Shown here one piece after another: positions 45,527 through 55,935 of a stretch of DNA of 64,000 nucleotides. The stretch's first letter is position 1, and each line of letters starts with the position of its first letter. Source of the stretch: Pseudomonas viridiflava (GTDB lineage: Bacteria > Pseudomonadota > Gammaproteobacteria > Pseudomonadales > Pseudomonadaceae); the NCBI RefSeq assembly GCF_003702045.1, contig NZ_RBTP01000042.1:183136-247135 (forward strand), in the 5' to 3' direction. The translations under genes were made by a program, and so were the position numbers. Below the pieces are notes generated by a model, which made no database searches, was not told the DNA's origin, and worked only from the letters and a program-made list of their open reading frames with translations.

Positions 45527-46996
45527 ATGGTTCCCGTAATCGCCCTGGTGGGTCGACCGAACGTCGGCAAGTCCACCATGTTCAACCGCCTGACCAGGAC
45601 CCGCGACGCTATTGTCGGCGATCTGTCCGGTCTTACCCGTGATCGCCAATACGGAGAGGCGAAGTGGCAGGGGCGCTCCTACATTCTGATCGACACCGGC
45701 GGTATCTCCGGTGACGAGCATGGCATGGACGAAAAGATGGCCGAGCAGTCGCTGCTGGCCATTGAAGAGGCCGATGTGGTGCTGTTTCTTGTAGACGCCC
45801 GAGCAGGCTATACCGCTGCCGATCAGATGATTGGCGAGCACCTGCGCAAACGTAACAAGCGTTCCTACGTGGTCGCCAACAAGATCGACAACATCGACGA
45901 AAACCTGGCCCGTGCCGAGTTCAGTCCGATGGGTCTGGGTGACGCCATTCCGGTGGCTGGCGCTCATGGTCGCGGTATCTCACAGATGCTGGAAATCGCT
46001 CTGCGCGAATTCCCACGCGATGAAGACGATCAGGAAGACGCTGAAGTCGAAGAAGTGGCCGAAGGTCAGGAAGCCAAGCGCATTCCCGGTCCGAGCGAGA
46101 AAGACGGCATCAAGATCGCCATCATCGGTCGCCCCAACGTCGGCAAGTCGACGCTGGTCAACCGCATGCTGGGTGAAGACCGGGTGATCGTGTACGACGA
46201 GCCGGGCACCACGCGCGACAGTATCTACATCCCCTTCGAGCGTAACGAAGAGAAGTACACGCTGATCGACACCGCCGGTGTGCGCAAGCGCGGCAAGATC
46301 CACGAGGAGGTTGAGAAGTTCTCGGTGGTCAAGACGTTGCAGGCCATCAAGGACGCCAACGTGGTGATCTTCGTGATGGATGCCCGCGAGGGTGTTGTCG
46401 ATCACGACCTTAACCTGCTGGGCTTTGCGCTTGAAGCTGGCCGTGCGTTGGTCATCGCGCTCAACAAGTGGGATGGCATGACACCCGGCGAGCGTGACTA
46501 CGTGAAGGTTGAACTGGAACGTCGGCTGTTCTTCGTCGACTTCGCGGACATCCACTTCATCTCGGCCTTGCACGGCACGGGCGTGGGCAACCTGTATCAG
46601 TCGGTACAGAACTCGTTCAAGTCTGCCGTTACTCGCTGGCCTACCAGCCGCCTGACCCAGATTCTCGAAGATGCGGTCAGTGAGCACGCGCCACCGATGG
46701 TCGGCAGCCGCCGTATCAAGTTGCGTTACGCTCACTTGGGCGGCGCCAACCCGCCGTTGATCGTGATCCACGGCAACCAGGTCGAGAAGGTTCCCAAGTC
46801 TTACGTCCGCTACCTGGAAAACACCTATCGCCGCGTGCTCAAGCTGGTCGGCACGCCGATCCGTATCGAGTTCAAGGGCGGTGAGAACCCGTACGAAGGC
46901 AACAAGAACACGCTCACGGACCGTCAGGTCAACAAGAAGCGTCGGATGATGTCGCACCACAAGAAAGCCGACAAGAAGCGCCGCGACAAGCGCTGA
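45527..46996 (+). CDS. der: Ribosome-assembly GTPase Der (EngA)
   Basis: 489 residues. Two tandem G domains each with the P-loop GRPNVGKST (near 9 and 205), then DTGG and DTAG, NKID and NKWD; the C-terminal KH-like domain ends in the basic tail [20 protein letters not shown]. It acts in 50S maturation. ATG 45527 has GGAG seven bases upstream. Confidence 0.98.
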   Translation: MVPVIALVGRPNVGKSTMFNRLTRTRDAIVGDLSGLTRDRQYGEAKWQGRSYILIDTGGISGDEHGMDEKMAEQSLLAIEEADVVLFLVDARAGYTAADQMIGEHLRKRNKRSYVVANKIDNIDENLARAEFSPMGLGDAIPVAGAHGRGISQMLEIALREFPRDEDDQEDAEVEEVAEGQEAKRIPGPSEKDGIKIAIIGRPNVGKSTLVNRMLGEDRVIVYDEPGTTRDSIYIPFERNEEKYTLIDTAGVRKRGKIHEEVEKFSVVKTLQAIKDANVVIFVMDAREGVVDHDLNLLGFALEAGRALVIALNKWDGMTPGERDYVKVELERRLFFVDFADIHFISALHGTGVGNLYQSVQNSFKSAVTRWPTSRLTQILEDAVSEHAPPMVGSRRIKLRYAHLGGANPPLIVIHGNQVEKVPKSYVRYLENTYRRVLKLVGTPIRIEFKGGENPYEGNKNTLTDRQVNKKRRMMSHHKKADKKRRDKR

Positions 46997-47017
46997 ATCG
47001 TCTGTAGGAAATGTACG

Positions 47018-47045
47018 AAAAAGGCACCTCTGGTGCCTTTTTTTA
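47018..47045 (+). terminator. Terminator after der
   Basis: GGCACC, loop TCT, GGTGCC (47023-47037) with A-run before and seven T after. Confidence 0.9.
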
Positions 47046-47116
47046 TGCGCGCTCCTTGGGCTATCCTGCCTGACCCGTGCCGTCGTGGTGCCGGGGGACT
47101 GCAGGGAAAGGGCTTC

Positions 47117-48265
47117 ATGATCGACAGCAAGCTGCCTAATGTGGGCACCACCATCTTCACCGTCATGTCACAACTGGCTGCCGAAACCGGCGCCATCAAC
47201 CTGTCTCAGGGCTTTCCCGATTTCGATGGCCCGCAAGCGCTGCGCGATGCAGTGTGCCGTCACGTCATGCAGGGTCACAACCAGTATTCACCCATGACCG
47301 GCCTGCCGGCGCTTCGTCAGCAGGTTGCGGCCAAGATCGCCCGCAGTTACGGGCGCACCGTCAGCCCTGACGCCGAAATCACCATTACGCCTGGTGCCAC
47401 GCAGGGGATCTTTTGCGCGGTTCAGACCGTCATTCGTCCTGGTGACGAAGTGATCATCTTCGACCCGTGCTACGACAGCTATGAGCCTGCAGTCGAGCTG
47501 GCTGGCGGGCGTTGCGTCCATGTGCAGTTAGGCCTGGATGACTTCTCTATCGACTGGCAAAAACTCAGCGAAGCGTTGAGTCCGCGCACACGCATGATCG
47601 TCATCAACAGCCCGCATAACCCGAGTGGTGCGCTGATCAGTCGCGCCGAGCTTGATCGGCTGGCGGCATTGATTGCCGAACGTGACATCTACCTGCTCAG
47701 CGATGAGGTGTACGAGCATCTGGTGTTCGACGGCCTGCGGCACGTGAGCGTGCTGGATCACGAGGAGCTGTATCAGCGTGCGTTCGTGGTGAGTTCGTTC
47801 GGCAAGACCTATCACGTAACAGGATGGAAAACCGGTTACGTAGTTGCACCGCCCGCGTTGACTGCCGAGATGCGCAAGGTGCATCAGTACGTGAGCTTCT
47901 GTGGCGTGACACCGTTGCAATTCGCGCTGGCTGATTTTATGGCTGAGCATCCTGAACATGTCGAGGAGCTGCCTGCCTTCTACCAGGCCAAGCGCGATTA
48001 CTTCTGCGATCAATTGAAAGCGTCACGCTTCAGTTTCGAGCCTGTCGGCGGGACTTATTTTCAGTTGGTGGATTACTCGCAAATCCGCCCGGACCTCAAC
48101 GATGTCGACATGGCGCTGTGGATGACCCGTGAACACGGCGTGGCCAGCATACCTATCTCTGTGTTCTATCAGAGCCCGCCTGAAGGCCAGCGATTGATTC
48201 GGCTGTGCTTTGCCAAGCAAGAGGAGACGCTGCGTCTGGCGGCGGAGAAATTATGCGCGATCTGA
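47117..48265 (+). CDS. ybdL: PLP aminotransferase, methionine aminotransferase (YbdL-like)
   Basis: 382 residues from ATG 47117. Fold-type I features are INLSQGFPDFDGP (about 25-37), NQYSPMTGLPALR, the PLP lysine in SSFGKTYHVTGWKTGYV, and NSPHNPSGALIS. It belongs to the MetC/YbdL-KAT III group that transaminates methionine or glutamine with 2-oxo acids. The next gene is an omega-amidase-like nitrilase; the pairing matches methionine salvage, where the transaminase uses glutamine and the amidase removes the resulting 2-oxoglutaramate. Confidence 0.9.
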   Translation: MIDSKLPNVGTTIFTVMSQLAAETGAINLSQGFPDFDGPQALRDAVCRHVMQGHNQYSPMTGLPALRQQVAAKIARSYGRTVSPDAEITITPGATQGIFCAVQTVIRPGDEVIIFDPCYDSYEPAVELAGGRCVHVQLGLDDFSIDWQKLSEALSPRTRMIVINSPHNPSGALISRAELDRLAALIAERDIYLLSDEVYEHLVFDGLRHVSVLDHEELYQRAFVVSSFGKTYHVTGWKTGYVVAPPALTAEMRKVHQYVSFCGVTPLQFALADFMAEHPEHVEELPAFYQAKRDYFCDQLKASRFSFEPVGGTYFQLVDYSQIRPDLNDVDMALWMTREHGVASIPISVFYQSPPEGQRLIRLCFAKQEETLRLAAEKLCAI

Positions 48266-49044
48266 CTCAACTGCCTGACCTGAAGCTTGCCCTGATTCAA
48301 ACGACGTTGGCCTGGCATGACAGGGACGCCAACCTGGAGCATTTCGAATGTCTGTTGGATCAGGCGCAGGGTGCTGATCTGGTGATTCTGCCGGAGATGT
48401 TTACCACCGGTTTTTCGATGGAGTCCGAAGCGCTCGCAGAGCCCGAAGCCGGGCCGACCTCCGACTGGTTGCTGACGCAGGCCAAGCGACTCGATACTGT
48501 GATTACGGGCAGTGTGATCATTCGTGCCGCCGATGGCAGCCATCGCAACCGTCTGCTGTGGGCACGCCCGGATGGCGAGTTGCTGCATTACGACAAGCGC
48601 CATCTGTTTCGCATGGCAGGCGAACATGAGCATTACACAGCCGGTGAGCGGCAGGTGATGTTCGAACTCAAGGGTTGGCGGATCCGTCCATTGATTTGCT
48701 ACGACTTGCGCTTCCCGGTCTGGAGCCGTGACGCTCAGGACACTGATCTGCTCCTGTATACCGCCAACTGGCCTGGTGCCCGACGTCTGCACTGGAATCG
48801 GCTCCTGCCTGCCAGGGCGATTGAAAACCTCTGCTATGTGGCTGCAGTGAATCGGGTTGGCACCGACGGCAAGGGCTTCGCGTATACCGGGGACAGTCAG
48901 GTGCTGGATTTTCAGGGCGAGAGCCTGTTCAGTGCGGGGGAGGCGGACGGCGTCTTTCAGGCGACCCTCAACGCTGCCGATCTTCAGTCCTATCGCACGC
49001 GCTTTCCCGCCGGACTCGACGCGGATTCATTTATTATCAGCTAA
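48253..49044 (+). CDS. yafV: Nitrilase-family amidohydrolase (omega-amidase, YafV-like)
   Basis: 263 residues from ATG 48253, overlapping the aminotransferase by 13 bases. The nitrilase triad is visible: Glu in LPEMFTTGF, Lys in YDKRHLF and Cys in PLICYDLRFPVWSRD. It likely hydrolyses 2-oxoglutaramate made by the preceding enzyme, driving the transamination forward. Confidence 0.9.
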   Translation: MRDLTQLPDLKLALIQTTLAWHDRDANLEHFECLLDQAQGADLVILPEMFTTGFSMESEALAEPEAGPTSDWLLTQAKRLDTVITGSVIIRAADGSHRNRLLWARPDGELLHYDKRHLFRMAGEHEHYTAGERQVMFELKGWRIRPLICYDLRFPVWSRDAQDTDLLLYTANWPGARRLHWNRLLPARAIENLCYVAAVNRVGTDGKGFAYTGDSQVLDFQGESLFSAGEADGVFQATLNAADLQSYRTRFPAGLDADSFIIS

Positions 49045-49101
49045 ATGCTTCAGAATGTTACGAGCCTGCCGATAGCGTTCGCAGACTACCCGGAGATCGC
49101 C

Positions 49102-49527
49102 ATGACTACCATCAATACGTCCTCGCTTAACGCTTACTCAAGCTCATTTGCGGTAACGATAAAAAATCAGGATGCACAGGCAGCCGCCGCTGCTGCCACG
49201 GATGGTGAAAAGAAGACTGCGGAGGTGAATCTGGAAAGTGCCAAGGCGACCGCTGCACCCGAAGGCGGAAGTGCCGGAGGCTCCAGCAAGTCGGCACTCG
49301 ATGAAACGATGGAAAAGATAAAAGAGCAGATCAAGCAGGCGCAAAAGCAATTGGCTCAGCAGCAGGCTCAGTTGGCCGCATCGCAGAACAGTGGCACGCC
49401 CGAAGAGAAGGCTCAGAAGGCCTTGGCCATCCAGACACAGATCATGGCCACCAGCGCCACCTTGCAGACCCTGCAAGGTGCGTTGTTGCAATTGCAGACT
49501 GAGGGCGGTGTTAAAACCACTGCCTGA
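49102..49527 (+). CDS. Hypothetical coiled-coil protein, Gln/Ala-rich
   Basis: 141 residues from ATG 49102 (CGGAGATC upstream). The first part is Ser/Thr/Ala-rich; residues about 70-105 form a strong coiled coil (MEKIKEQIKQAQKQLAQQQA), followed by QKALAIQTQIMATSATLQTL and a short tail. The layout is reminiscent of FlxA-like proteins, but no motif proves it. It has no signal peptide. A terminator follows. Confidence 0.7.
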   Translation: MTTINTSSLNAYSSSFAVTIKNQDAQAAAAAATDGEKKTAEVNLESAKATAAPEGGSAGGSSKSALDETMEKIKEQIKQAQKQLAQQQAQLAASQNSGTPEEKAQKALAIQTQIMATSATLQTLQGALLQLQTEGGVKTTA

Positions 49528-49548
49528 TGCCCCCTCGTGGCACCTATG

Positions 49549-49585
49549 AAAAAGCCTCCGTCTCTAATGAGAGGGAGGCTTTTTC
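49549..49585. terminator. Terminator, usable from both strands
   Basis: AAAAGCCTCC pairs with GGAGGCTTTT, with an inner TCTC-TAAT-GAGA stem and a G-G mismatch. It separates two converging genes. Confidence 0.88.
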
Positions 49586-49609
49586 GTTCATGCCGTACAG
49601 CCTTTGCCG

Positions 49610-50479
49610 TTACTCGTTCACATTCATGAACTTCTTCGCCCACTCCACATAGTCTTCCGGCTGCGTGTAGGTATGGGTCAGTTCGGTCGCGCTCATGTTC
49701 GACGTGCTGCCCAGAATCTGGCGCTGCTCGCGCAGGCAGTCATACGTCGCCTTGATGGCTGCGAAGTACGCAGCATGCCCATGCACGCAGACACGTACGC
49801 CCATCTGGGCCAGGCGGTCGTTGTCATGCAGTTCAGGGTTGCCATAGGTGACCAGCATCAGCGGCACGGTAACGCCTTCGGAAATCTGGGCCAAATGATC
49901 GAAGTCACGGATGCCGACGATGGTGATGCCGTCAGCGCCAGCGCTCTGGTACTGCTGCACGCGACTGATCGCTTCCTGAACAGGGATGATCGCCGCATTG
50001 GTGCGGGCGAAGATCGACATTTCCGGGTCGACACGTGCTTCCAGGGCGGCGCGAATCTTGCCGACGCCTTCCGCGGTTGAAATCAGGTCAGTCGATTTAC
50101 GGCCAAATTGCGCCGGTAGCAGGGTGTCTTCGATGGTCAGGGCCGAGATTCCGGCGCGTTCCAGTTCAGTGACCGTGCGCATGACGTTAAGGGCATTGCC
50201 GTAGCCATGATCTGCGTCTGCAATGACGGGAAGTTGGGCGACGCGACCAATGCGCGTGGCTTGTTCGACGAATTCGCTGAGGGTGATCAGTGCGAAATCG
50301 GGCGCTGCCAGTACTTGCAGCGACGCGACCGATCCGCCAAGGATACCGACTTCAAAACCCAGATCGGCGGCAATGCGCGCAGACATCGGGTCGAATACCG
50401 AAGCGGTGTGATAGCAGGATTTTGACGAGGTCAGCTCACGAAAGCTGCGGCGCAGGTCTTGATGGGAAGCCTTGGGCAT
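49610..50479 (-). CDS. Oxaloacetate decarboxylase, isocitrate lyase/PEP mutase family
   Basis: 289 residues from ATG 50479. The barrel family is seen in [39 protein letters not shown] with the metal-binding Asp residues, LTIEDTLLP and IFARTNAAI. In Pseudomonas this clade (the PA4872 type) decarboxylates oxaloacetate rather than cleaving isocitrate; the KKCGH lyase motif is absent. Assignment to the exact reaction is by family memory. Confidence 0.85.
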   Translation of the reverse strand: MPKASHQDLRRSFRELTSSKSCYHTASVFDPMSARIAADLGFEVGILGGSVASLQVLAAPDFALITLSEFVEQATRIGRVAQLPVIADADHGYGNALNVMRTVTELERAGISALTIEDTLLPAQFGRKSTDLISTAEGVGKIRAALEARVDPEMSIFARTNAAIIPVQEAISRVQQYQSAGADGITIVGIRDFDHLAQISEGVTVPLMLVTYGNPELHDNDRLAQMGVRVCVHGHAAYFAAIKATYDCLREQRQILGSTSNMSATELTHTYTQPEDYVEWAKKFMNVNE

Positions 50480-50846
50480 AATCGCTCCAAATGTGATTGG
50501 ATCAGCTCGGCGTCGATGGGCCGATGCTGTTTTCAATGCACGGGAGGTCTGCCCGTGCATGTTTTTCGTCCGGGAAACACTGCAATAGTCGTCTTGGTTT
50601 TTATAGAAAGATGGAGCGGGCAGGTCAATTCAGACGGGCATCTTCAGCCTATGAATGGCTGTTCGATTCAAGTCAGTCTGAGGTAAGGGCAGCATGCTAC
50701 CACAGCATAAATGGAAAAGAGTATGCCGAAACGGACAGGGCCATGCACAGAATGGAATAGTCAGAGGGCGCGCAGAACAGAGGCGGGGAGTGGTGCGTAA
50801 AAGGTGAAAAGGCAGCGGATCAGTGTCCGCCGCCCTTTTCGATCAA
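50480..50846. other. Intergenic region with no gene seen
   Basis: 367 bases between the decarboxylase start and the leuA end. Apart from the leuA terminator at the right edge, I see no start with a ribosome site and no repeat. It probably holds the promoter of the decarboxylase gene, but no clear -35/-10 pair stands out. Confidence 0.5.
50799..50836 (-). terminator. leuA terminator
   Basis: On the minus strand GGCGGCGGA, six-base loop, TCCGCTGCC (50834-50811, one mismatch) followed by TTTTCACCTTTT. Confidence 0.75.
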
Positions 50847-52517
50847 TCAGGCAGCCTTGGCTTGGGCCTGGCTGAGCGAGCGGTTCAATGCACTGAACAG
50901 TGCGCGGAAGCTGGCAGTGGTGATGTTTTCATCAATACCCACGCCGTGTACGGCCTTGTCGCCATTCACGCGCAACTCGATGTAGGCAGCGGCCTTGGCC
51001 GTGGTGCCGGATCCAATGGCATGCTCGTTGTAGTCCATGATTTCTACGGAAATAGGCAGGCCAGCCACCAAGGCTTCCAGAGCACCTTTGCCCTTGCCGC
51101 GCCAGTGCTGGGTTTCGCCATCGACGTGGACTTCAGCATCGACCGAGCTGTTGCCGTTCTCTTCCTGCAACTTGTGGCTGATCAACGCATAAGGTGTGTT
51201 GGCCTGCAGGTATTCACGACGCAGCAAGGAATGGATTTGCTCGGCTGTCATTTCCAGGCCCAGACGATCGGTTTCGCCCTGAACCACCTGGCTGAACTCG
51301 ATCTGCATGCGACGCGGCAGCGAGATACCGTATTCCTGTTCCAGGAGGTAGGTGATACCGCCTTTGCCCGACTGGCTGTTGACGCGAATCACTGCCTCGT
51401 AGCTACGGCCGATGTCCGCCGGGTCGATTGGCAGGTAAGGCACTTCCCACAACTCGCCTTCTTTCTGCTGGGTGAAGCCCTTGCGGATGGCGTCCTGGTG
51501 CGAGCCGGAGAAGGCGGTGTGAACCAGGTCACCCACGTACGGGTGACGCGGGTGAACCGGGATCTGGTTGCATTCTTCGACGACTTTGCGCACGCCGTCA
51601 ATGTCCGAGAAGTCCAGCTCAGGGTGGATGCCCTGGGTGTAGAGGTTCAGCGCAACGGTAACCAGATCGACGTTACCGGTCCGCTCACCGTTGCCGAACA
51701 GGCAGCCTTCGACGCGGTCTGCACCCGCCATCAGGCCCAGCTCGGTGGCAGCGACGCCGGTGCCACGGTCGTTGTGGGTGTGCAGGCTGATCAACACACT
51801 GTCACGACGGGTGATGTGGCGGCCAAACCATTCGATCTGGTCGGCATAGATGTTAGGCGTGGCCACTTCAACGGTGGCCGGCAGGTTCAGGATTACTTTG
51901 TTCTGAGGTGTCGGGTTCCAGACCTCGATCACCGCGTCGCAGACTTCCTTGGCGAACTCCAGCTCGGTCGCGCTGAATGTCTCCGGTGAGTACTGGAATG
52001 TCCACTGGGTTTCAGGCTGCTGAGCGGCATATTTAACGAAAAGCCTGGCGGCATTGACCGCGATATCCTTCACGCCAGCCTTGTCCTGATTAAAGACGAT
52101 GCGGCGGAACGACGGGCACGTCGCGTTATAAAGGTGAACAATGGCTTTCTTGGCGCCGCGCAGGGATTCGAACGTACGCGCGATCAAGTCTTCACGGGCC
52201 TGGGTCAGTACCTGAATGGTGGTGTCATCCGGGATATGGCCGTCTTCGATCAGGGTGCGCACGAAGTCGAAATCGGTCTGTGAAGCGGACGGGAACGAGG
52301 CTTCGATTTCCTTGACGCCGACGCTGACCAACGTCTTCCAGAAGCGCAGTTTCTTGGCAGCATCCATAGGCTCGATCAGCGATTGGTTACCGTCACGCAA
52401 GTCGGAACTGCACCAGATCGGCGCCGCAGTGATGGTCTTGGAAGGCCATGTGCGGTCAGGCAGATCAATGGTCGCGAACGCGCGGTACTTCTTCGAGGGA
52501 TCTTTGAGCATGGTCAT
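50847..52517 (-). CDS. leuA: 2-isopropylmalate synthase
   Basis: 556 residues from ATG 52517 (AAGGA eight bases upstream); longer in-frame extension to 52631 is not supported. It is of the longer LeuA type 2 form: [20 protein letters not shown] with the metal-binding Asp, [23 protein letters not shown], and a C-terminal regulatory domain. It commits 2-oxoisovalerate to leucine synthesis and is normally inhibited by leucine through the C-terminal domain. No leader peptide with a leucine run is seen. Confidence 0.96.
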   Translation of the reverse strand: MTMLKDPSKKYRAFATIDLPDRTWPSKTITAAPIWCSSDLRDGNQSLIEPMDAAKKLRFWKTLVSVGVKEIEASFPSASQTDFDFVRTLIEDGHIPDDTTIQVLTQAREDLIARTFESLRGAKKAIVHLYNATCPSFRRIVFNQDKAGVKDIAVNAARLFVKYAAQQPETQWTFQYSPETFSATELEFAKEVCDAVIEVWNPTPQNKVILNLPATVEVATPNIYADQIEWFGRHITRRDSVLISLHTHNDRGTGVAATELGLMAGADRVEGCLFGNGERTGNVDLVTVALNLYTQGIHPELDFSDIDGVRKVVEECNQIPVHPRHPYVGDLVHTAFSGSHQDAIRKGFTQQKEGELWEVPYLPIDPADIGRSYEAVIRVNSQSGKGGITYLLEQEYGISLPRRMQIEFSQVVQGETDRLGLEMTAEQIHSLLRREYLQANTPYALISHKLQEENGNSSVDAEVHVDGETQHWRGKGKGALEALVAGLPISVEIMDYNEHAIGSGTTAKAAAYIELRVNGDKAVHGVGIDENITTASFRALFSALNRSLSQAQAKAA

Positions 52518-52858
52518 GTGGAGAGTCCTTTGTGCTAATAGGCCGGAAAGAGGCGGCCAACCGTTGTCGCAAATTAGGGTCGAGGCACTGCGATCCAGCC
52601 CGGCAGTCGTGCGCTGACCAGGCTGAGGCACCGATGTTGGCGCAACAGGAATAGGGTGTGAGAGGTTTTCATGAGGCCAACCGTAACCATTGGGGTGGAC
52701 GATGGCAAGTACTTGAAAATAATTGAGATAAATCCTTGTTATCTTTGGGTTTTGGCTTTTTTATTGCGCTACTGCTAAGTTTTTATCTAAGTTATTGTTG
52801 CCGGATAGTGATGTGCGCAAGACGCTCTTGGGCATGGTTCTGAAGCGAGGGGTGGATA
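52518..52858. other. Upstream region of leuA, no gene seen
   Basis: 341 bases between leuA and a small leftover gene. The right part is AT-rich, with a short dyad AGATAA (52726-52731) / TTATCT (52739-52744). No reliable promoter pair can be called, and no leucine attenuator peptide. Confidence 0.5.
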
Positions 52859-53184
52859 ATGAACGAGGAAGACTGGAAGCACCTGAATGCGTTGCGAGAG
52901 GTCGCGGTAGAGCGACTGTTCGACCGCATTTTCGAAAATCTGCAACAGTCCATTCAGGCGCATGAGAAACCGGGCGTGAGAAGGTATTGGTTGCAAAGGA
53001 GGTTATAGATGCGGGATTGAAAGAGGTGAGGTACACGTTTGATTCGCTCAGGCTCTCTCGTTCCAATGCCAACATCATTCTATTGGCGATGGTGAACGCA
53101 GAGCTGATTACAGAACAGGAAATGGCGGGCTTCAGTGAGGACGTCCAGCAACATATCTCAAGTATCCTCGACGACCCGCTCTGA
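52859..53184 (+). pseudogene. Small conserved-looking protein gene split by a frameshift
   Basis: The first frame begins at ATG 52859 after GAGGGG and reads MNEEDWKHLNALREVAVERL then FDRIFENLQQSIQAHEKPG before ending at a TAG near 53007. The second frame, one base back, carries on with REKVLVAKEVIDAGLKEVRY then TFDSLRLSRSNANIILLAMV and ends at TGA 53184. The two halves together make one plausible ~108-residue helical protein, so a single-base deletion near 52970-52980 would explain the break. An alternative is two coupled small proteins, the second starting at TTG 52987. Function unknown. Confidence 0.5.
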
Positions 53185-53579
53185 TGGTGAACATAGCAAT
53201 CGCTTACGTGCGGGTGGCCTCATCGCACTGACGTAGCGCTGTCGCGCAGCAAACGTCGTGGGAGCGGACTTGTCCGCGAATGCGGAGTTTCAGCCACTAC
53301 ATCTGCGTCGAATGTACCGGCCTTTTCTCGGGTAAACGGAACGCCGCCCGGTCCGCTCCCACGAAATCGAGTTTCTTCAGCGGGTTACAGTTGAAAGCTC
53401 CCACGCCCTGCGGGCATAAGCAGATTTCAGCGTTTCTGTAGGCGTTTGATATTGACTGACAAGAGGTGCTTGCCGACGATCGCCTCGAACCCGTCACGGG
53501 CAGACCGCTTGAGAAAGCATCGCGGGCAAGCCGCGTCCCACTATCTTGTGTCTGGTGCAGATCTGTTACCTGCCTACCC
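53185..53579. other. Intergenic region with REPIN, no gene seen
   Basis: 395 bases between the split gene and the M23 peptidase. It holds the REPIN described separately and no credible coding sequence. CTCCCACGCCCTGCGGGC near 53398 may be a further REP fragment. Confidence 0.6.
53257..53363. repeat. REPIN (paired REP elements)
   Basis: CGTGGGAGCGGACTTGTCCG continues to CGAA at 53280, the core of a Pseudomonas REP with an internal GCGGAC/GTCCGC dyad. An inverted partial copy, GGTCCGCTCCCACG, lies at 53350-53363. The two in opposite orientation make a REPIN that can fold into one long hairpin. Such elements are spread by RAYT transposases. Confidence 0.85.
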
Positions 53580-54404
53580 TCAAGGCTGAAACGCACCGAT
53601 GAAGATCGCTGGATCGACGCGTGCATCGTTCAAGCTGACGTTCCAGTGCATGTGCGGGCCTGTCGCACGTCCTGTCGCACCGACTTTGCCGACAACGCCG
53701 CCGCGGGGCACGAGGTCGCCCTGTTTCACGTCAATCTTCGACATGTGGCAAAACATGCTGATAAAGCCCTGTCCGTGATCGACGAACACGGTATTACCGT
53801 TGAAAAAGTAATCACCAATCAGGATGACCTTGCCGGCCGCCGGAGACTTGATCGGTGTGCCTGCAGGCACTGCGAAATCGAGGCCTGCGTGCGGGTTGCG
53901 TTCTTCGCCGTTGAAGAAGCGGCGAACCCCGAACTTGCTGGACAGGGGGCCGTTGACCGGCTTGTCCAGAATCAGGTTGCTTGGCGTGCCGGGGCTGAAG
54001 CTGCGGTAGGCGCGGATCTGCTCGGCCAGCTCGCCCTCAATGCGTTTGTTGTCTTCAGGGTTTGGATTGACCTGACGCTTGTTCTTCAGGGTGATGCGCT
54101 GCTCCGGGTATTTCTTGGTGCCAACGGTAAAGCTCAGCGAGCGGCCGCCCGATGCGATCTGCTCAGTGCCCGGTTTGACGGTCAGCGGAATGCCGACAAT
54201 CGCCAGCCAGCGCGTGCCTTGCTCCTTGACCACCAGCACCGGCTTGCCTTGATAAGTCGCGGTCGGCGCCTGCGCACCCGTGCCCAAATCAATAACAGCG
54301 ACTCCGCCGGGCACCGGCTTGTTGAGCGCGCGGGTGATGAAGCTGTCGGCCTGGGCGGGCAGACACAGCAGTAAAGCGAACAGCGGGGCGATAAAACGTA
54401 GCAT
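53580..54404 (-). CDS. M23 family metallopeptidase (LytM-type)
   Basis: 274 residues. Signal peptide MLRFIAPLFALLLCLPAQA, an N-terminal beta domain, and a C-terminal LytM domain with NPHAGLDFAVPAGTPI, VDHGQGFISMFCHMS and GPHMHWNVSLND, which hold the zinc ligands His-x-x-x-Asp and His-x-His. It probably cuts or regulates cutting of peptidoglycan crosslinks in the periplasm. It begins eight bases after xseA stops, so the two may be co-transcribed. Confidence 0.9.
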   Translation of the reverse strand: MLRFIAPLFALLLCLPAQADSFITRALNKPVPGGVAVIDLGTGAQAPTATYQGKPVLVVKEQGTRWLAIVGIPLTVKPGTEQIASGGRSLSFTVGTKKYPEQRITLKNKRQVNPNPEDNKRIEGELAEQIRAYRSFSPGTPSNLILDKPVNGPLSSKFGVRRFFNGEERNPHAGLDFAVPAGTPIKSPAAGKVILIGDYFFNGNTVFVDHGQGFISMFCHMSKIDVKQGDLVPRGGVVGKVGATGRATGPHMHWNVSLNDARVDPAIFIGAFQP

Positions 54405-54411
54405 CGGGCAG

Positions 54412-55791
54412 TCAGTCCAGAAGGGAGAGGGTCACGGGTGTCAGATGATTGTCCTCGACCCGCACGTGCAGTTCGCCTTCACCCAGCTTCGCAGTCAGGC
54501 GCTGGCCGGGCTGAGTTTGTGCGGCGTCGCGGATCGCGTGACCTCGTTCGTCGAGCAGAATGCTGTAGCCGCGACCCAGGGTAGCGAGCGGGCTGACGAC
54601 GTTGAGGGTCTGAACCTGGCTTTGCAGATGGAGCTTGCGGGTCTTGATCTTTTCTCGAATGGCGCGTGGCAGGCGCTCGGCCAGAACATCCAGGCGCTGG
54701 CGCAGAAACGCCAGAGTGCGTCCCGGGTGCTGGGCAGCGAGGCGGCTTTCCATATGGGCCAAACGCACCTGACGCTTGTGCATGTTTTGCTCGAAAGCGC
54801 GGCGCATGCGCATGTCCAGATCATCAAGGCGCTGTGACTGTTGACGCAGACGTTCACCGGGATGACGCAAGCGTCGGGAAATCCCTTCAAGGCGCAAACG
54901 CTCGCGCATCAGGCGATCCTGCATGCGGCTGACCAGTCGGCGATGCAGGTTGTCGACGCGGCGGTGCAGGTCGCTGGAATCGGGGGCCAGCAGCTCGGCG
55001 GCGGCGGATGGCGTCGGCGCACGTACGTCGGCCACGAAGTCGCTGATCGATACGTCGGTTTCATGGCCGACCGCGCTGACAATGGGCGTAACGCACGCAT
55101 CGATGGCGCGGGCCACGGCTTCTTCGTTGAAGCACCACAGGTCTTCCAGCGATCCGCCACCGCGGGCGAGAATCAAAGCATCGAAACCTCGGGAATCGGC
55201 GAGTTTGAGGGCGCGCACGATCTGGTTGATCGCTTCGCGCCCCTGAACGGCAGTCGGGATCAGCGTCAGCTCGACACGCGGCGCGCGACGGCGGAACACG
55301 CTGATGATGTCGCGGATCACGGCGCCGGTGGGCGAGCTGATGATGCCGATACGCTGCGGGTGCAGGGGCAGGGCGACCTTGCGTTCGGCGCTGAACAGGC
55401 CTTCGTCGCTGAGCTTGGCTTTCAGCGCATCGAACGCCAGACGCAGCGCGCCATCGCCAGCAGGTTCTACCGTGTCGAGGATCAGCTGATAATCGCCACG
55501 ACCCTCGAACAACGACACCTTGCCGCGTACCTTGACCTGCAAGCCATCCTTGAGCGCTTGCCTGACCCGTGCCGCGCTCTGGCGAAACAGCGCGCAACGC
55601 ACCTGAGCGCCGGAATCTTTCAGCGTGAAATACACATGGCCCGATGCCGGGCGCGAAAGGTTGGAAATCTCGCCCTCGACCCAGATGCTGCTGAACACGT
55701 CTTCCAACAACACCCGCGCACGGCCGTTGAGCTGGCTGACAGTAAGGACTTCCCGGTCGAGGCCGAGTCTTGCGAAAGGGTCTTTGATCAT
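54412..55791 (-). CDS. xseA: Exodeoxyribonuclease VII large subunit
   Basis: 459 residues from ATG 55791, the usual length. OB-fold start with REVLTVSQLNGRARVLLED and WVEGEISNLSRPASGHVYF, catalytic region with RIGIISSPTGAVIRDI, ILARGGGSLEDLWCFNEE and SAVGHETDVSISDFVAD, then the long coiled coil (about 290-400). It degrades single-stranded DNA with XseB. Confidence 0.96.
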   Translation of the reverse strand: MIKDPFARLGLDREVLTVSQLNGRARVLLEDVFSSIWVEGEISNLSRPASGHVYFTLKDSGAQVRCALFRQSAARVRQALKDGLQVKVRGKVSLFEGRGDYQLILDTVEPAGDGALRLAFDALKAKLSDEGLFSAERKVALPLHPQRIGIISSPTGAVIRDIISVFRRRAPRVELTLIPTAVQGREAINQIVRALKLADSRGFDALILARGGGSLEDLWCFNEEAVARAIDACVTPIVSAVGHETDVSISDFVADVRAPTPSAAAELLAPDSSDLHRRVDNLHRRLVSRMQDRLMRERLRLEGISRRLRHPGERLRQQSQRLDDLDMRMRRAFEQNMHKRQVRLAHMESRLAAQHPGRTLAFLRQRLDVLAERLPRAIREKIKTRKLHLQSQVQTLNVVSPLATLGRGYSILLDERGHAIRDAAQTQPGQRLTAKLGEGELHVRVEDNHLTPVTLSLLD

Positions 55792-55935
55792 GTCGGGCAT
55801 CATAAAGGCAATGTCGGTTGAGCGCACGAGGTCTGCGCGCCTCACGCCGGTCGCCCCTCCAGGCAATCCTGAGCGTGAAGCGGCAGACCCGCGCCTTTGC
55901 TAAAGTCCGTTCAGTCCCTCCAGAAAGGAAGCATC

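Noticed and set aside
50497..50760. 87-codon open frame between the decarboxylase gene and leuA
   Set aside because: No ribosome site, odd composition and no protein-like pattern.
52518..52631. Leucine leader peptide or N-terminal extension of leuA
   Set aside because: The upstream in-frame segment has no run of leucine codons, no attenuator hairpin and no ribosome site; the ATG at 52517 fits the family start.
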